Source: Desulfovibrio sp. (GTDB lineage: Bacteria > Desulfobacterota > Desulfovibrionia > Desulfovibrionales > Desulfovibrionaceae). From it: a DNA stretch of 64,000 nucleotides. The notes below the pieces were generated by a model, which did not search any database, was not told where the DNA came from, and worked only from the letters and a program-made list of their open reading frames with translations. The position numbers were made by a program, and so were the translations under genes. Shown here in pieces: positions 19,099 through 30,420 of the stretch. The first letter of the stretch is position 1, and each line of letters starts with the position of its first letter. Location: NCBI GenBank assembly GCA_016218665.1, contig JACRDI010000020.1, positions 23,482 to 87,481 on the forward strand, given 5' to 3'.

Positions 19099-19198
19099 TG
19101 CCGCGGCGTGCCGCGGGGGCGAAAACGGGGAACGGGAAAGCAGACGGCGCCGGGCCGCAGCTGAAAGCAGGCGGTCGGGAAAAGCCGGACCGGGAGAC

Positions 19199-19609
19199 TT
19201 ACCCGCCCAGGCCGGGCAGGGCGGCGCTCCATATGGCGGCCGGGCCGGCCTTGGCGGCCTGCACCAGCACGCGGGCCTGCGCAAGCACTGTCTCGGCCTC
19301 GCGCCCGAGGGCCCTGGCGGCGGCCAGCGCCTGGGAGCGGTCCTCGCGCTTCACGGCGTCGCCCACGCTCTTGGTCAGGTCGCTCATGGCGTACGCGCGC
19401 ACCGCTCCAGAAATATTGATCAGGGAATGCAGCACGGCCCGCGCAGCCATGACGTCCCACGCGGCGAGGTGCGCGTCGAGCTGCGCCATGCGCTCCGCAG
19501 CCTGTACGAGGAAGAGTCCGAGCATCTGCTCCAGCACGTCCTCGCTGCCTTCAAAGGCCTCGTGCAGGCTCGTCAGGTCGATGCCGGACACCATCGCTCC
19601 ATCCATCAT
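19199..19609 (-). CDS. Stand-alone Hpt phosphotransfer protein
   Basis: The 136-residue protein is a single four-helix Hpt domain. The likely phospho-accepting histidine lies in VLHSLINISGAVRAYAM, corresponding to the HSLKGxSxxxGA consensus. Orphan Hpt proteins shuttle phosphate between hybrid kinases and response regulators; no partner is adjacent. I start at the first of two ATGs (MMDGAMVSG) preceded by GGTAACCTG. The longer in-frame extension lacks a ribosome site and looks non-coding. The gene diverges from fdhE. Confidence 0.8.
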   Translation of the reverse strand: MMDGAMVSGIDLTSLHEAFEGSEDVLEQMLGLFLVQAAERMAQLDAHLAAWDVMAARAVLHSLINISGAVRAYAMSDLTKSVGDAVKREDRSQALAAARALGREAETVLAQARVLVQAAKAGPAAIWSAALPGLGG

Positions 19610-19809
19610 CAGGTTACCACCGAAAAAATGCAGGGTTCCAGAACTCACCCTCCCATACGTGCATGACCGCATGCGCGCAAGGGGAATGTGGAAAATGCAG
19701 GGGCCAAAGCATGAACCTGCGCCCACCCGGTTGCATCCGGACGCCGCAGCACGTAGTGTGACGGACGCGGGTCTTTCCGTCCCGTCAAACCAGCCCAAGG
19801 ACACACGCG

Positions 19810-20697
19810 ATGCACTTCGACGACCAGACCTACGCGCGGCATGCTGCGGCCAAGATTGCGCTCATCCGCTCGCAGGACATCCTGCCCGAGGCGCTCATCG
19901 GCCTTGTGGAGCAGGTGCTGCCCCTTTTGCGCCAGGCCCGGACCCAGGCCCGGGTGGAGCTTCCCCCGGCCGAGACCTGCGCCACGACCGAGGCCATGTT
20001 CGCCGGCAGCCCGCTGCTGCTGCGCCAGCACTTCCCTTTCGACCTTGAGCAGGCCGTGGGGCTCATGCCGCCCCTGCTGGACATCCTGGAGGCCTCCGGC
20101 GACGCCGCGGCCGAGGCGGCCCAAGCGCTGCGCCAGGCCTTCTCCTCCGGCGGGCTGGACCCGGAGGCCGTGCTGCGCGGCCTGGCCGCCGGCGACGACA
20201 CCGTCTTCGCCCCCTGGCGCGAGCGCCTGCCCGGCAGCCCGAGGGCCCTGGACTTCGTGGCCACCTGCGCCCTGCTGCCCAGCCTGAACAAGGCCGCAGA
20301 GGAACTGGCCGCCCGCCTGCCGGAGAACCTGCCCCACGAGCGCGGCCACTGCCCGCTGTGCGGCAGCCTGCCCTACATCTCGCTGCTGAAGGACAAGGAA
20401 GGCAAGCGCTTCGGCGTGTGCTCCTTCTGCGGGTTCGAGCACCGGGTGCGGCGCATCGCCTGCCTGTATTGCGACGAGGGCGACCAGGACAAGCTCAAGC
20501 TCTTCCGCGTGGCCGAATACCCCGGAGTGCGCGTGGACGTGTGCGAGACCTGCAAGATGTACGTGAAGACCCTGGACAGCCGCGACCTGGACCAGGCCAC
20601 CCTGCCGGATCTGGACGACATGGCCTCCGTGGCCCTGGACGTGCTGGCCCAGCAGCAGGGCTACAAGCGCCCCACCCTCTCGGCCTGGGGCTTCTAG
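19810..20697 (+). CDS. fdhE: Formate dehydrogenase accessory protein FdhE
   Basis: The 295-residue cytosolic protein assists maturation of (often exported) formate dehydrogenase. The C-terminal half has the FdhE set of CxxC pairs for iron or zinc: CPLC near residue 180, then CSFC, CLYC and CETC. The N-terminal half is helical. AAGGACACACGCG precedes the ATG. No formate dehydrogenase structural genes lie in the window, but formate metabolism is typical of sulfate reducers. Confidence 0.9.
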   Translation: MHFDDQTYARHAAAKIALIRSQDILPEALIGLVEQVLPLLRQARTQARVELPPAETCATTEAMFAGSPLLLRQHFPFDLEQAVGLMPPLLDILEASGDAAAEAAQALRQAFSSGGLDPEAVLRGLAAGDDTVFAPWRERLPGSPRALDFVATCALLPSLNKAAEELAARLPENLPHERGHCPLCGSLPYISLLKDKEGKRFGVCSFCGFEHRVRRIACLYCDEGDQDKLKLFRVAEYPGVRVDVCETCKMYVKTLDSRDLDQATLPDLDDMASVALDVLAQQQGYKRPTLSAWGF

Positions 20698-20782
20698 CGC
20701 CGGACCTCCAAGCCGGGCCTTCCGCTCGCCTTTCCTCGGCGCCCCTCTTTCCTTGCGCCCCGGTCTGTCGTACCCTGCGACG

Positions 20783-21985
20783 ATGGACACTGGGCGCAGG
20801 GAAGGCGCGGCGGCCGCACCCATCGAACGGCGCATCGCGCACATCGACATGGACGCCTTTTTCGCGTCCATCGAGCAGCTGGACCACCCGGAGTGGCGCG
20901 GCAAGCCGCTGGCCGTGGGCGACGGCCCGCGCAGCGTGGTCTCCGCCGCCAGCTACGAGATCCGCGCCTTCGGCGTGCGCTCGGCCATGCCCGTGGCCCA
21001 GGCGCGCAAGCTCTGCCCCCACGGAATCTTCGTGCCCGTGCGCATGTGGCGCTACAAGGAGATGTCCCGCCGGGTGATGGCCGTTTTGCAGCGCTTCTCG
21101 CCCCTGGTGGAGCAGGCCAGCGTGGACGAGGCCTACCTGGACGCCACGGGCATGGAGCGGCTCTTCGGCCCGCCGGAGGAGTTCGCCGCCACCCTGAGGG
21201 CGGAAGTGAAGGCCGAAACCGGCGGCCTCACCTGCTCCGTGGGCATGGCCCCGGTGCGCTTCCTGGCCAAGATCGCCTCCGACTACCACAAGCCCGACGG
21301 CCAGACCATCATCCGCCCGGATCAGGTGCGCGCCTTCCTGGACGCCCTGCCCGTGCAGAAGGTGCCCGGCGTGGGCGGCCGGATGCTGGAGACGCTGCAC
21401 AGGCTCGGCGTCGTGTTCGCGGGCGACGTGCTGAAGCGCCCCCTGGGCTTCTGGCAGAAGCAGCTTGGCGAGCGCGGCCTGTGGCTCCACGCCCTGGCCG
21501 AGGGCCGCGACGACCGGCCCGTGACGCCCTTCACTCCGCCCAAGTCCTCCAGCGCGGAGAACACCTTCGACACCGACACGCGCGACCCCGCCATCCTGCG
21601 GCGCTGGCTGCTTTTGCAAAGCGACCGCGTGGGCGCGGACCTGCGCGCGCAAGGGGTGCGCGGCCGCACCGTCACCCTCAAGGCCAAGTTCGCGGACTTC
21701 ACCCAGGTGACGCGCGCGCGCACGCTGCCCGAGGCCATCTGCGACACGCAAACCATCTTCCAGACTGCGGTGGAGCTGCTTGCGGAGCTGAACCCCAAGC
21801 AGGACCTGCGGCTCATCGGCGTCGGGGTCAGCCAGTTCGGGGAGCGGCCCCGGCAGCTCTCCCTGCTGGAACCGGAGCCGGAAGCCAGGCCCAAGGGCGC
21901 CCTGGACAGCGCGCTGGACGCCGTGCGCGGCCGCTTCGGCAAGGGGGCCATCGTGCGCGGAGACCTGCTGGACTTCAAGGGCTGA
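20783..21985 (+). CDS. dinB: DNA polymerase IV (Y-family, error-prone)
   Basis: The 400-residue polymerase bypasses DNA lesions. The catalytic blocks HIDMDAFFASIEQL and ASVDEAYLD supply the metal-binding carboxylates, VSAASYEIRAFGVRSAMP is the finger motif, and KIASDYHKPDGQTII belongs to the palm. A little-finger domain fills about 240-350. No beta-clamp motif is obvious, although QLSLLEPE near the C-terminus resembles QLxLF and could serve. The ATG was chosen because the protein core starts 18 residues later. It has no clear Shine-Dalgarno site, so the exact start is uncertain by a few codons. Confidence 0.93.
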   Translation: MDTGRREGAAAAPIERRIAHIDMDAFFASIEQLDHPEWRGKPLAVGDGPRSVVSAASYEIRAFGVRSAMPVAQARKLCPHGIFVPVRMWRYKEMSRRVMAVLQRFSPLVEQASVDEAYLDATGMERLFGPPEEFAATLRAEVKAETGGLTCSVGMAPVRFLAKIASDYHKPDGQTIIRPDQVRAFLDALPVQKVPGVGGRMLETLHRLGVVFAGDVLKRPLGFWQKQLGERGLWLHALAEGRDDRPVTPFTPPKSSSAENTFDTDTRDPAILRRWLLLQSDRVGADLRAQGVRGRTVTLKAKFADFTQVTRARTLPEAICDTQTIFQTAVELLAELNPKQDLRLIGVGVSQFGERPRQLSLLEPEPEARPKGALDSALDAVRGRFGKGAIVRGDLLDFKG

Positions 21986-22027
21986 GATCCTCCATTTTCC
22001 CATCTTTTCACAAGATTCTGTCCGGGC

Positions 22028-22056
22028 TTGGCTTTTTCTCGGGCCTGGGCTAAGCT
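22028..22056 (+). promoter_or_regulatory. Putative promoter of the Arg-rich small ORF
   Basis: TTGGCT (22028-22033) and TAAGCT (22051-22056) are spaced by 17 bases. They are followed by a short hairpin (GCGGCG / CGCCGC) and an ORF ending in a strong terminator, which together suggest an independent short transcription unit. Confidence 0.45.
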
Positions 22057-22108
22057 GTCAATTCACGCGGCGGCAGTTTCGCCGCGCAACGACCAACGGA
22101 GCGTCCGC

Positions 22109-22246
22109 ATGAACCGGCCCAGCACCAACGCCACAACCGCCCGTCGCGCCTGCACGCGCGCGGTCCGGGCCGTGCGCCAGATCCGCGTCACCCGTCCGGG
22201 CGTCGCGGCCGGCATGCCCACCAAGGCCACGGGGGCCCTCATGTAG
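22109..22246 (+). CDS. Small Arg-rich hypothetical protein (45 aa)
   Basis: I do not recognise this ORF. It encodes 45 residues rich in Arg, Ala and Thr (MNRPSTNATTARRACTRA at the start, ending PTKATGALM), with a predicted very basic charge and no membrane segment. ACGGAG lies eight bases before the ATG. A candidate promoter lies upstream and a strong terminator begins 29 bases after the stop. Alternatives are that the transcript is a small RNA and the ORF is incidental, or that it is an untranslated tail of dinB. Confidence 0.4.
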   Translation: MNRPSTNATTARRACTRAVRAVRQIRVTRPGVAAGMPTKATGALM

Positions 22247-22275
22247 CGCGTCACGCCATGTACGCCTGCACAGGG

Positions 22276-22312
22276 GCCCCGCCATTCCGGTCGTCGGAAG
22301 GCGGGGCTTTTT
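22276..22312 (+). terminator. Intrinsic terminator after the small Arg-rich ORF
   Basis: An 8-bp GC stem (GCCCCGCC / GGCGGGGC) with a nested TTCCG/CGGAA helix is followed by TTTTT. It ends transcription from dinB or the small ORF before the DksA-like gene. Confidence 0.9.
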
Positions 22313-22343
22313 CATTCACGCACAAACAAACCAGGAGGCAGAA

Positions 22344-22691
22344 ATGACTGCGGAACAGTTGTCGAGGTTGCGACAGATCGTGGAAACGGAAATCAATGAG
22401 ATACACACGGCCATGGAGCTCTGGCGCGCCTGCAACGGTCTGGACGAGAACGGCCGGCCCAATGTGGAGGAGCTGGCGGAGCGCATGCTGCGCCAGCAAT
22501 GGAAGGACAAGGCCGACCGGCGCATGGTGGAGCTGCTGCGCCTGCTGGGCCGGATGGAGGAGGAGGACTTCGGCATATGCGAGGAATGCGGCGAGGACAT
22601 ATCCCCGCGCAGGCTGGAGGCAGTGCCCGCCACCACCTTCTGCGCCCAGTGCATGACCCAGCGGGAGACGGCGCAGGCCGCGGCCGTCTGA
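22344..22691 (+). CDS. DksA/TraR-family zinc-finger protein
   Basis: The 115-residue protein has a helical N-terminus and the C4 zinc finger CEECGEDISPRRLEAVP...CAQC typical of DksA/TraR proteins, which bind the RNA polymerase secondary channel. It is shorter than E. coli DksA (151) and its coiled-coil tip lacks an obvious DxxDxA motif, so it is closer to TraR/YbiI-type members than to true DksA. CAGGAGGCAGAA precedes the ATG. It forms its own unit between two terminators. Confidence 0.88.
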   Translation: MTAEQLSRLRQIVETEINEIHTAMELWRACNGLDENGRPNVEELAERMLRQQWKDKADRRMVELLRLLGRMEEEDFGICEECGEDISPRRLEAVPATTFCAQCMTQRETAQAAAV

Positions 22692-22702
22692 CGCGCGCCC
22701 GG

Positions 22703-22738
22703 AAAAAAGGCGGGAGCGGACCATCGCCCGCTCCCGCC
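22703..22738 (-). terminator. Terminator of the hemC-Cdd1 operon
   Basis: A perfect 10-bp stem (GGCGGGAGCG / CGCTCCCGCC) has six consecutive A on its left, giving a U-tract on the minus strand. It stands just past the end of the Cdd1-like gene and can also stop plus-strand readthrough from the DksA-like gene. Confidence 0.88.
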
Positions 22739-22769
22739 TCATCGCTTCACGTTCCGGCTTCCGCCCGGC

Positions 22770-23057
22770 TCAGCCCTTCCAGTTCCACCACTTGAGCTTT
22801 TCCGGCTCCGGCGCGGCGGTCTGCGCAAAGTAGACCGCGCAACGCAGCACGTAGAGCATGCAGCGGTCCACGTGGCGGCCGGCCAGTTCCTCCAGCCGGG
22901 CGTACAGGGCCTCCGGGCTCTTCCCGCGCAGGTCGTCCACGCCGCGCAGGCCCAGGTTCCACAGGTCCACCGCGATGGACCGCCCCACGCCGGGGATGCG
23001 CCGCAAGTCCTTCAGCACTTGCGGATCGGGACTCTGGCCGGGCCTAGGCCCTGGCAT
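22770..23057 (-). CDS. Helix-hairpin-helix protein, Cdd1/pathogenicity-locus family
   Basis: The 95-residue protein holds a helix-hairpin-helix motif ([22 protein letters not shown]), then a region with conserved Cys and Trp ([22 protein letters not shown]). This matches the small Cdd1 family. The HhH suggests non-specific DNA binding, but the function of the family is not established. Its start overlaps the end of hemC by 14 bases, so the two are translationally coupled. Confidence 0.82.
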   Translation of the reverse strand: MPGPRPGQSPDPQVLKDLRRIPGVGRSIAVDLWNLGLRGVDDLRGKSPEALYARLEELAGRHVDRCMLYVLRCAVYFAQTAAPEPEKLKWWNWKG

Positions 23058-23973
23058 ACACCTCGTCCAGAATGGCCTTGCCGCCAGCGGCCAGAACCTT
23101 GTCGGCCAGCTGCGCGCCCAGTTCCCAGGCCTTGCCCGGCGCGCCGGCGGCCTCCAGGCGGATGGGATTCTCGCCGTTGACCCCGGCCACGAAGCCGGTG
23201 AGGGTCAGGCTGTCCCCCTCCATGCGGCTCCAGGCCGCGATGGGCACCTGGCAGCCGCCGTCCAGGCCGGTGAGGAAGCCGCGCTCCGCGGCCACCTGGC
23301 AGGCGGTCTCCGGGTGGTTCAAGAAGGCCAGCAGCTCGGCCATCTCCGGCCGGTCCTTGCGGTACTCTATGCCCAGCGCGCCCTGGGCCACGGCGGGCAG
23401 AAAACGCGGGGGCCCAAGGATCTCCATCTTGGGCGCGGAAAGGCCCAGGCGGTTCAAGCCGGCCGTGGCCACCACGATGGCGTCGAACTGGCCCTCCATG
23501 AGCTTGCGCACCCGGGTGTCCAGGTTGCCGCGCAGGGACTCGATGACGAGATCCGGGCGGAGGGTCATGAGCTGGGCCTGGCGGCGCAGGCTGCTGGTGC
23601 CCACCTTGGCGCCCTTGGGCAGGGCGTCCAGGCCGTCGTACTTCACGGAAAGCAGGCTGTCGGTGGGGGCCTCGCGCACGGGGTTCACGCCCACGATGAG
23701 CTCCTCGGGCAGCTCGGTGGGCACGTCCTTCATGCTGTGCACGGCCAGGTCGGCGCGGCCGTCCAGCAGCGCCTCCTCGATCTCCTTCACGAACAGGCCC
23801 TTGCCGCCCACCTTGGCCAGGGGCACGTCAAGGATCTTGTCGCCCGTGGTCTTGATCTTGAGCAGGTCGACCTCCAGGCCGGGGTAGCGGGACTGGAGCA
23901 GGGACTTGATGTGCTCGGCCTGCCAGAGGGCGAGCATGCTGCCGCGGGTGGCGATGGTGACTTTCTGCATCAT
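23044..23973 (-). CDS. hemC: Porphobilinogen deaminase (hydroxymethylbilane synthase)
   Basis: The 309-residue enzyme polymerises four porphobilinogens to hydroxymethylbilane for (siro)heme and corrinoid synthesis. The dipyrromethane cofactor cysteine lies in [10 protein letters not shown], and [12 protein letters not shown] at the N-terminus and [11 protein letters not shown] are diagnostic. It lies between a small FmdB zinc-ribbon gene 12 bases upstream and the overlapping Cdd1 gene. Two ATG codons in tandem form the start. Confidence 0.96.
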   Translation of the reverse strand: MMQKVTIATRGSMLALWQAEHIKSLLQSRYPGLEVDLLKIKTTGDKILDVPLAKVGGKGLFVKEIEEALLDGRADLAVHSMKDVPTELPEELIVGVNPVREAPTDSLLSVKYDGLDALPKGAKVGTSSLRRQAQLMTLRPDLVIESLRGNLDTRVRKLMEGQFDAIVVATAGLNRLGLSAPKMEILGPPRFLPAVAQGALGIEYRKDRPEMAELLAFLNHPETACQVAAERGFLTGLDGGCQVPIAAWSRMEGDSLTLTGFVAGVNGENPIRLEAAGAPGKAWELGAQLADKVLAAGGKAILDEVYARA

Positions 23974-23984
23974 CTGGGGCGCAC

Positions 23985-24236
23985 CTAGTGGCAGGAGGAG
24001 CAGGAGCCGCCGGAACAGCCGGCGCAGCCGCCGCCCGAGGGGGCAGAGGGAGCCGCGGGCGCGGCGCTGCCCACGGAGTCGCCGGGGCCGCCGCCCATCT
24101 TGCTGCGGCAGCAGCTCATGAGCTTCTCGGTCTTGGTGGAACCGCAGTGCGGGCAGGCGACGGCCTCATCCTGGCTGAACACCAGTTCCTCGAACTGCTT
24201 TTTGCACTTTTTGCAGGTGTATTCGAATATGGGCAT
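23985..24236 (-). CDS. FmdB-family zinc-ribbon protein
   Basis: The 83-residue protein begins with the FmdB zinc ribbon ([21 protein letters not shown]). Its tail is rich in Gly, Cys and Ser ([16 protein letters not shown]), adding six cysteines and a terminal His that could bind more metal. The family is named after a putative regulator in methylotroph acetamidase loci and its function is unclear. GAGGTA precedes the ATG. It leads the hemC operon. Confidence 0.88.
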   Translation of the reverse strand: MPIFEYTCKKCKKQFEELVFSQDEAVACPHCGSTKTEKLMSCCRSKMGGGPGDSVGSAAPAAPSAPSGGGCAGCSGGSCSSCH

Positions 24237-24495
24237 GGCGGGTACCTCGTCGTATGTGCCCGGCGGCGATGCGCTCTCCGGGCCGGGGGTGTGGTGTAGC
24301 GCAATTCACTCTGGCTGGCAACGCACGCGGGCGCCGCTTATTTCATACCCATTTGGCATACTATAGAAGTAATCAATCGCAATTTAAATTATCATTGTGC
24401 AAAACAATCATTTTTTGTTACCTGCGACCAAAAGAATGTGCAGCACCTTCGAGCCGCACTTCGACTCTCAACTCTGAACAAGGAGCTCCCCCCCC
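24237..24495. promoter_or_regulatory. AT-rich divergent regulatory region with an inverted repeat
   Basis: About 100 bases (24330-24430) are markedly AT-rich in an otherwise GC-rich window. They contain a perfect inverted repeat ATTGT-GCAAA-ACAAT at 24394-24408 and the promoter-like word TACTAT near 24360. The region must supply promoters for the minus-strand FmdB-hemC operon and the plus-strand chemoreceptor. I could not assign the repeat to a named regulator. Confidence 0.45.
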
Positions 24496-26247
24496 ATGAG
24501 CTGGAAGGATCTGAAACTTCGCAGAAAGATCTTCGTCGCCGTCGCTCCTGTGCTTGTGTTGTTCTGTGTGGTCGCCTTGTGGTCCTTTTTCTCCATGAGC
24601 GCCATGGAGAAAAAATCAAAGGAGGTGGATGTCACCCGCGAACTGCAGATGAATCTGCTGGAGCGCGAGATCGACCACCTGAAATGGACCCAGACCGTGA
24701 GCACCTACGTCCACGATGCGAACGTCACCGAACTCAAGGCCCAGGTGGACGGGACAAAATGCGCCTTCGGGAAATGGTTCTACGGCGATGAACGCGAACG
24801 GACCGTGCAGGCCATGCCCGAGTTGCGGCCCCTGCTGAACCAGATAGACGAGCCGCACAAGAAACTGCACGCCACCGCCGCCGCCATAGTCCGGCTGCGG
24901 GCCGAGGGCAAAAACGCCGAGGCCCAAAAGATATTTGAAACCGAAAGCATCGCCCAGCTGAAGATCGTGCAGGACTTGCTGGGCGAAATGCGCAAGCAAA
25001 GCGCCCTCAAGTCCGAGGCCATCAGCCACATGATCCTGGCCGACGCCCGCATGTCGCGCACCGTCATCCTCGGCGCCGCCATGGTCAGCATCCTCATGGG
25101 CCTGCTGGTCAGCATCGCCGTCATCCGCGCCATCTCCCGGCCCCTTACCACCACGGTCAAGTACGCCGACGAGGTGCGCGCCGGCAACCTGGACGCCGAG
25201 ATCTCCGTGAATCAGCAGGACGAGGTCGGCACCCTCGCCCTCGCCATCCGCGAGATGGTGAAGGTGCTGCAAAGAAAGATAGCCGAGGCCGACCAGAAGA
25301 GCGCCGAGGCCGCCACACAGGCCCGCAAGGCCGAGGAGGCCATGCGCCAGGCGGCGGAGAGCGAGGCGCACAACGTGAACCTGATGAAGGAGATGCTGGA
25401 GATTTCCACGGACGCCGGGGACATCGCCAAACGGCTGTCCGACTCGGCCGATGAGCTCTCCGCCCAGGTGGAGCAGGTCTCGCGCGGGACCGCCGTGCAG
25501 AAGGAGCGCATGGGCGAGACCGCCATCGCCATGCAGCAGATGAGCGCCTCGGTGGAGGACGTGGCCAAAAGCGCCCAGGGCGCCTCGGAGAGCGCCTCGG
25601 AAACCCTGGACAAGGCCTCCGAGGGATTCAAGGTGGTGCAGGAGAGCGTGGCCGCCATCGGCGAGGTGAACAGCCTTTCCCGGACCCTGCGCGAGAACAT
25701 GCAGGCCCTGGGCCAGCAGACCCAGGCCATCGGCCAGGTCATGACCGTCATTTCCGACATCGCCGACCAGACCAACCTGCTGGCCTTGAACGCCGCCATC
25801 GAGGCCGCGCGCGCGGGCGACGCGGGCAGAGGCTTCGCCGTGGTGGCCGACGAGGTGCGCAAGCTGGCCGAGAAGACCATGGGCGCCACCAACGAGGTCG
25901 GCTCCATCATCGGCTCCATCCAGCAGTCCGCCCGCGCCAATCTGGAGAGCATGGACCACGCAGCCCTGGCGGTGAACACCGCCACGGAGCTCTCCACCCG
26001 CTCCGGCAGCTCCCTGCAGGAGATCGTGCGCCTGGCCACGTCCAGCTCATCCCAGGTGGAGAGCATCGCCGCCGCCGCGCGGCAGCAGTCCGCCGCGTCG
26101 GAGCAGATCACCCGCGCCATCGAGGAAGTGAGCCAGGTGACCGCCGAGGCCAGCGCCGGCATGCAGCAGTCCGAGCGCGCCGTGCACGAACTGGCCGGCA
26201 TGGCCGGAGACCTGAAACGCCTCATCGAGCGCCTGAACGCCCACTAG
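24496..26247 (+). CDS. Methyl-accepting chemotaxis protein with extracytoplasmic CZB zinc-binding domain
   Basis: The 583-residue chemoreceptor has TM1 (about 12-34) and TM2 (about 189-211) bracketing a helical sensor. This sensor carries the CZB signature: His61 in DHLKW, Cys89 in [10 protein letters not shown], and His121/His125 in PHKKLH. A HAMP domain (about 212-262) and a long signalling domain with the hairpin tip [20 protein letters not shown] follow. CZB domains bind zinc, and in TlpD-type receptors they sense hypochlorite. CZB domains are best known from soluble proteins, so this periplasmic placement is notable. AAGGAGCT precedes the ATG. An AT-rich promoter region lies upstream. 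Confidence 0.9.
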   Translation: MSWKDLKLRRKIFVAVAPVLVLFCVVALWSFFSMSAMEKKSKEVDVTRELQMNLLEREIDHLKWTQTVSTYVHDANVTELKAQVDGTKCAFGKWFYGDERERTVQAMPELRPLLNQIDEPHKKLHATAAAIVRLRAEGKNAEAQKIFETESIAQLKIVQDLLGEMRKQSALKSEAISHMILADARMSRTVILGAAMVSILMGLLVSIAVIRAISRPLTTTVKYADEVRAGNLDAEISVNQQDEVGTLALAIREMVKVLQRKIAEADQKSAEAATQARKAEEAMRQAAESEAHNVNLMKEMLEISTDAGDIAKRLSDSADELSAQVEQVSRGTAVQKERMGETAIAMQQMSASVEDVAKSAQGASESASETLDKASEGFKVVQESVAAIGEVNSLSRTLRENMQALGQQTQAIGQVMTVISDIADQTNLLALNAAIEAARAGDAGRGFAVVADEVRKLAEKTMGATNEVGSIIGSIQQSARANLESMDHAALAVNTATELSTRSGSSLQEIVRLATSSSSQVESIAAAARQQSAASEQITRAIEEVSQVTAEASAGMQQSERAVHELAGMAGDLKRLIERLNAH

Positions 26248-26263
26248 CGCCAGCGCGCGGACG

Positions 26264-26304
26264 AAAAAAAGGCGGCGGGGGAACTTCCCTCGCCGCCCTT
26301 TCGT
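26264..26304. terminator. Bidirectional terminator between chemoreceptor and lon
   Basis: A stem of GGCGGCG / CGCCGCC extended by GGGGAA / TTCCCT is flanked by seven A on the left and CTTTCGTT on the right. It can therefore stop transcripts on both strands. The remaining 160 bases up to the lon stop hold only GC-rich sequence with no clear gene. Confidence 0.85.
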
Positions 26305-26465
26305 TCCAATCCTTTTCGGCTCGCCCTGTTGCCGCCTGACCTCGTCTGTCACTCTGACCCGCTCTGGCCCGCTTTGGCCGTTGCACAAGGCCGGGGCACT
26401 CTCCCCCTCTGTCCACTTCGGCGCCTGCTGCGGGGCTTCCCCGGGTCCCCGGCGCCTTTGCCGGA

Positions 26466-29123
<2,658 letters not shown>

Positions 29124-29491
29124 ATGGATTCCGTTGGCCGCCTGGGCCAGGCGCTGCGCCGCTGTGGGCAGCCCTGCTCGCCTGCGCAGGCGGACCGGTT
29201 TGCTGGGTGCTTTCTTGCGTTTCAAAAAGCTTCTCCTTGCCGTCGAGCATCCCCGTCACTCGCCCGGAGGACGCGCCTCCAGACGCCGGGCCCGTTTATT
29301 CTAATGCCGCTTTGGCCCAAGGCAAGGGCGAAGTGCAGAATTCTGCGCCCTTTCCCGCCCGAAGGGGCCTTTTCCTCCCTGGCCGCGTCTCCCAAAGTTT
29401 GCCTGTCCGTCACCCCCTGGTAACAAACAGGCGCCCCGGAGGCGCTAGGGTCGCAGCCGTAACGGACCAGAACCAACGAAGGAGACGGCCC

Positions 29492-30178
29492 ATGGATCAG
29501 CGGCGCATCATGGTGGTGGAGGACCACGCGCAGACGCGTGAACTGTTGCTGTACAACCTGCAGGCCGCCGGCTACGAGGTGCGCACCGCGCCCGACGGAG
29601 CCCAGGGCCTGGACACCATGCACCGCTGGCGGCCCGACCTGGCCCTGCTGGACATCATGCTGCCGGAAATGGACGGGCTGGAGCTGTGCCGCAGGCTCAA
29701 GCAGGTGCCCTCCCTGCGCTCCGTGCCGGTGATCATGCTCACCGCGCGCGGCGACGAGGTGGACCGCGTGGTGGGCCTGGAGCTGGGGGCCGAGGACTAC
29801 ATCGTCAAGCCCTTCAGCCCGCGCGAACTCCTCCTGCGCATCAAGAACACCCTGCGCAGAAGCGCCGCCGAGCCCGCCACGGCGGACGAGATATGGCGCC
29901 ACGAGGGCCTGGTGGTGAACTTCGCCGCGCACGAGATGGACGTGGACGGCGAAAAGCGCCCCCTCACCGCCACGGAGCACCGGCTGCTGAAGGAGCTGGT
30001 GCAGGCGCGGGGCCGCGTGCTCTCCCGCGACCGTTTGCTGGACACCGTGTGGAACACGGATTTCGAGGGCGCCTCGCGCACGGTGGACACACACATGCGC
30101 CGCCTGCGCGCCAAGCTCGACGGCTACGCCGAATGCATCGAGACCGTGCGCGGCGTGGGCTACCGCCTCAAGGCCTGA
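29492..30178 (+). CDS. OmpR/PhoB-family response regulator (orphan)
   Basis: The 228-residue regulator has a receiver domain (about 5-118; acidic VVEDH, phospho-acceptor Asp in ALLDIMLPEMDG, and LTARGDE, FSPRELLLRI further on). A winged-helix DNA-binding domain follows (about 135-226; LTATEHRLLKELV, SRTVDTHMRRLRAKL). The sequence is PhoB-like, but no kinase or phosphate transport gene lies next to it, so the name phoB is not justified. AAGGAGACGGCCC precedes the ATG. It diverges from lon. Confidence 0.9.
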   Translation: MDQRRIMVVEDHAQTRELLLYNLQAAGYEVRTAPDGAQGLDTMHRWRPDLALLDIMLPEMDGLELCRRLKQVPSLRSVPVIMLTARGDEVDRVVGLELGAEDYIVKPFSPRELLLRIKNTLRRSAAEPATADEIWRHEGLVVNFAAHEMDVDGEKRPLTATEHRLLKELVQARGRVLSRDRLLDTVWNTDFEGASRTVDTHMRRLRAKLDGYAECIETVRGVGYRLKA

Positions 30179-30321
30179 CCCCACCCAGTTCCCCCCGGTC
30201 CCGCCCATTCACTGTCCAGTCCCGGTCCGCGCCCCTTTCGCTGGCATGCCAGGCGACAGCTAGGCAACGGGCAAGGCGGGCGGCATTCCCCCTCATGTCC
30301 TCCTGAAAGTTGGGAGGGAAG

Positions 30322-30338
30322 ACACCCCTCCGGGGTGT
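30322..30338 (+). terminator. Possible terminator hairpin of the response regulator gene
   Basis: A perfect 7-bp stem (ACACCCC / GGGGTGT) with a three-base loop is followed by TATTCCC, a poor T-tract. It lies 144 bases after the regulator stop. Confidence 0.4.
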
Positions 30339-30345
30339 TATTCCC

Positions 30346-30374
30346 TTGACCTCGCCGCGCGGGGTTTTTAGAAG
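30346..30374 (+). promoter_or_regulatory. Putative upp promoter, overlapping a terminator-like hairpin
   Basis: TTGACC (30346-30351) and TAGAAG (30369-30374) are spaced by 17 bases. The spacer also folds as a CCTCGC / GCGGGG hairpin followed by TTTTT (30350-30369), which looks like an intrinsic terminator. Either it is a promoter for upp, or readthrough from upstream is attenuated here. Sequence alone does not decide. Confidence 0.45.
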
Positions 30375-30420
30375 AAGCGGATTTGTTCCGCTCACCGCCC
30401 AACAACAAGGAGTACACACC

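Noticed and set aside
29380..29491. Pho box before the OmpR-family regulator.
   Set aside because: Only loose CTGTCC-like words occur, without the 11-base direct-repeat spacing; the gene is not named phoB.
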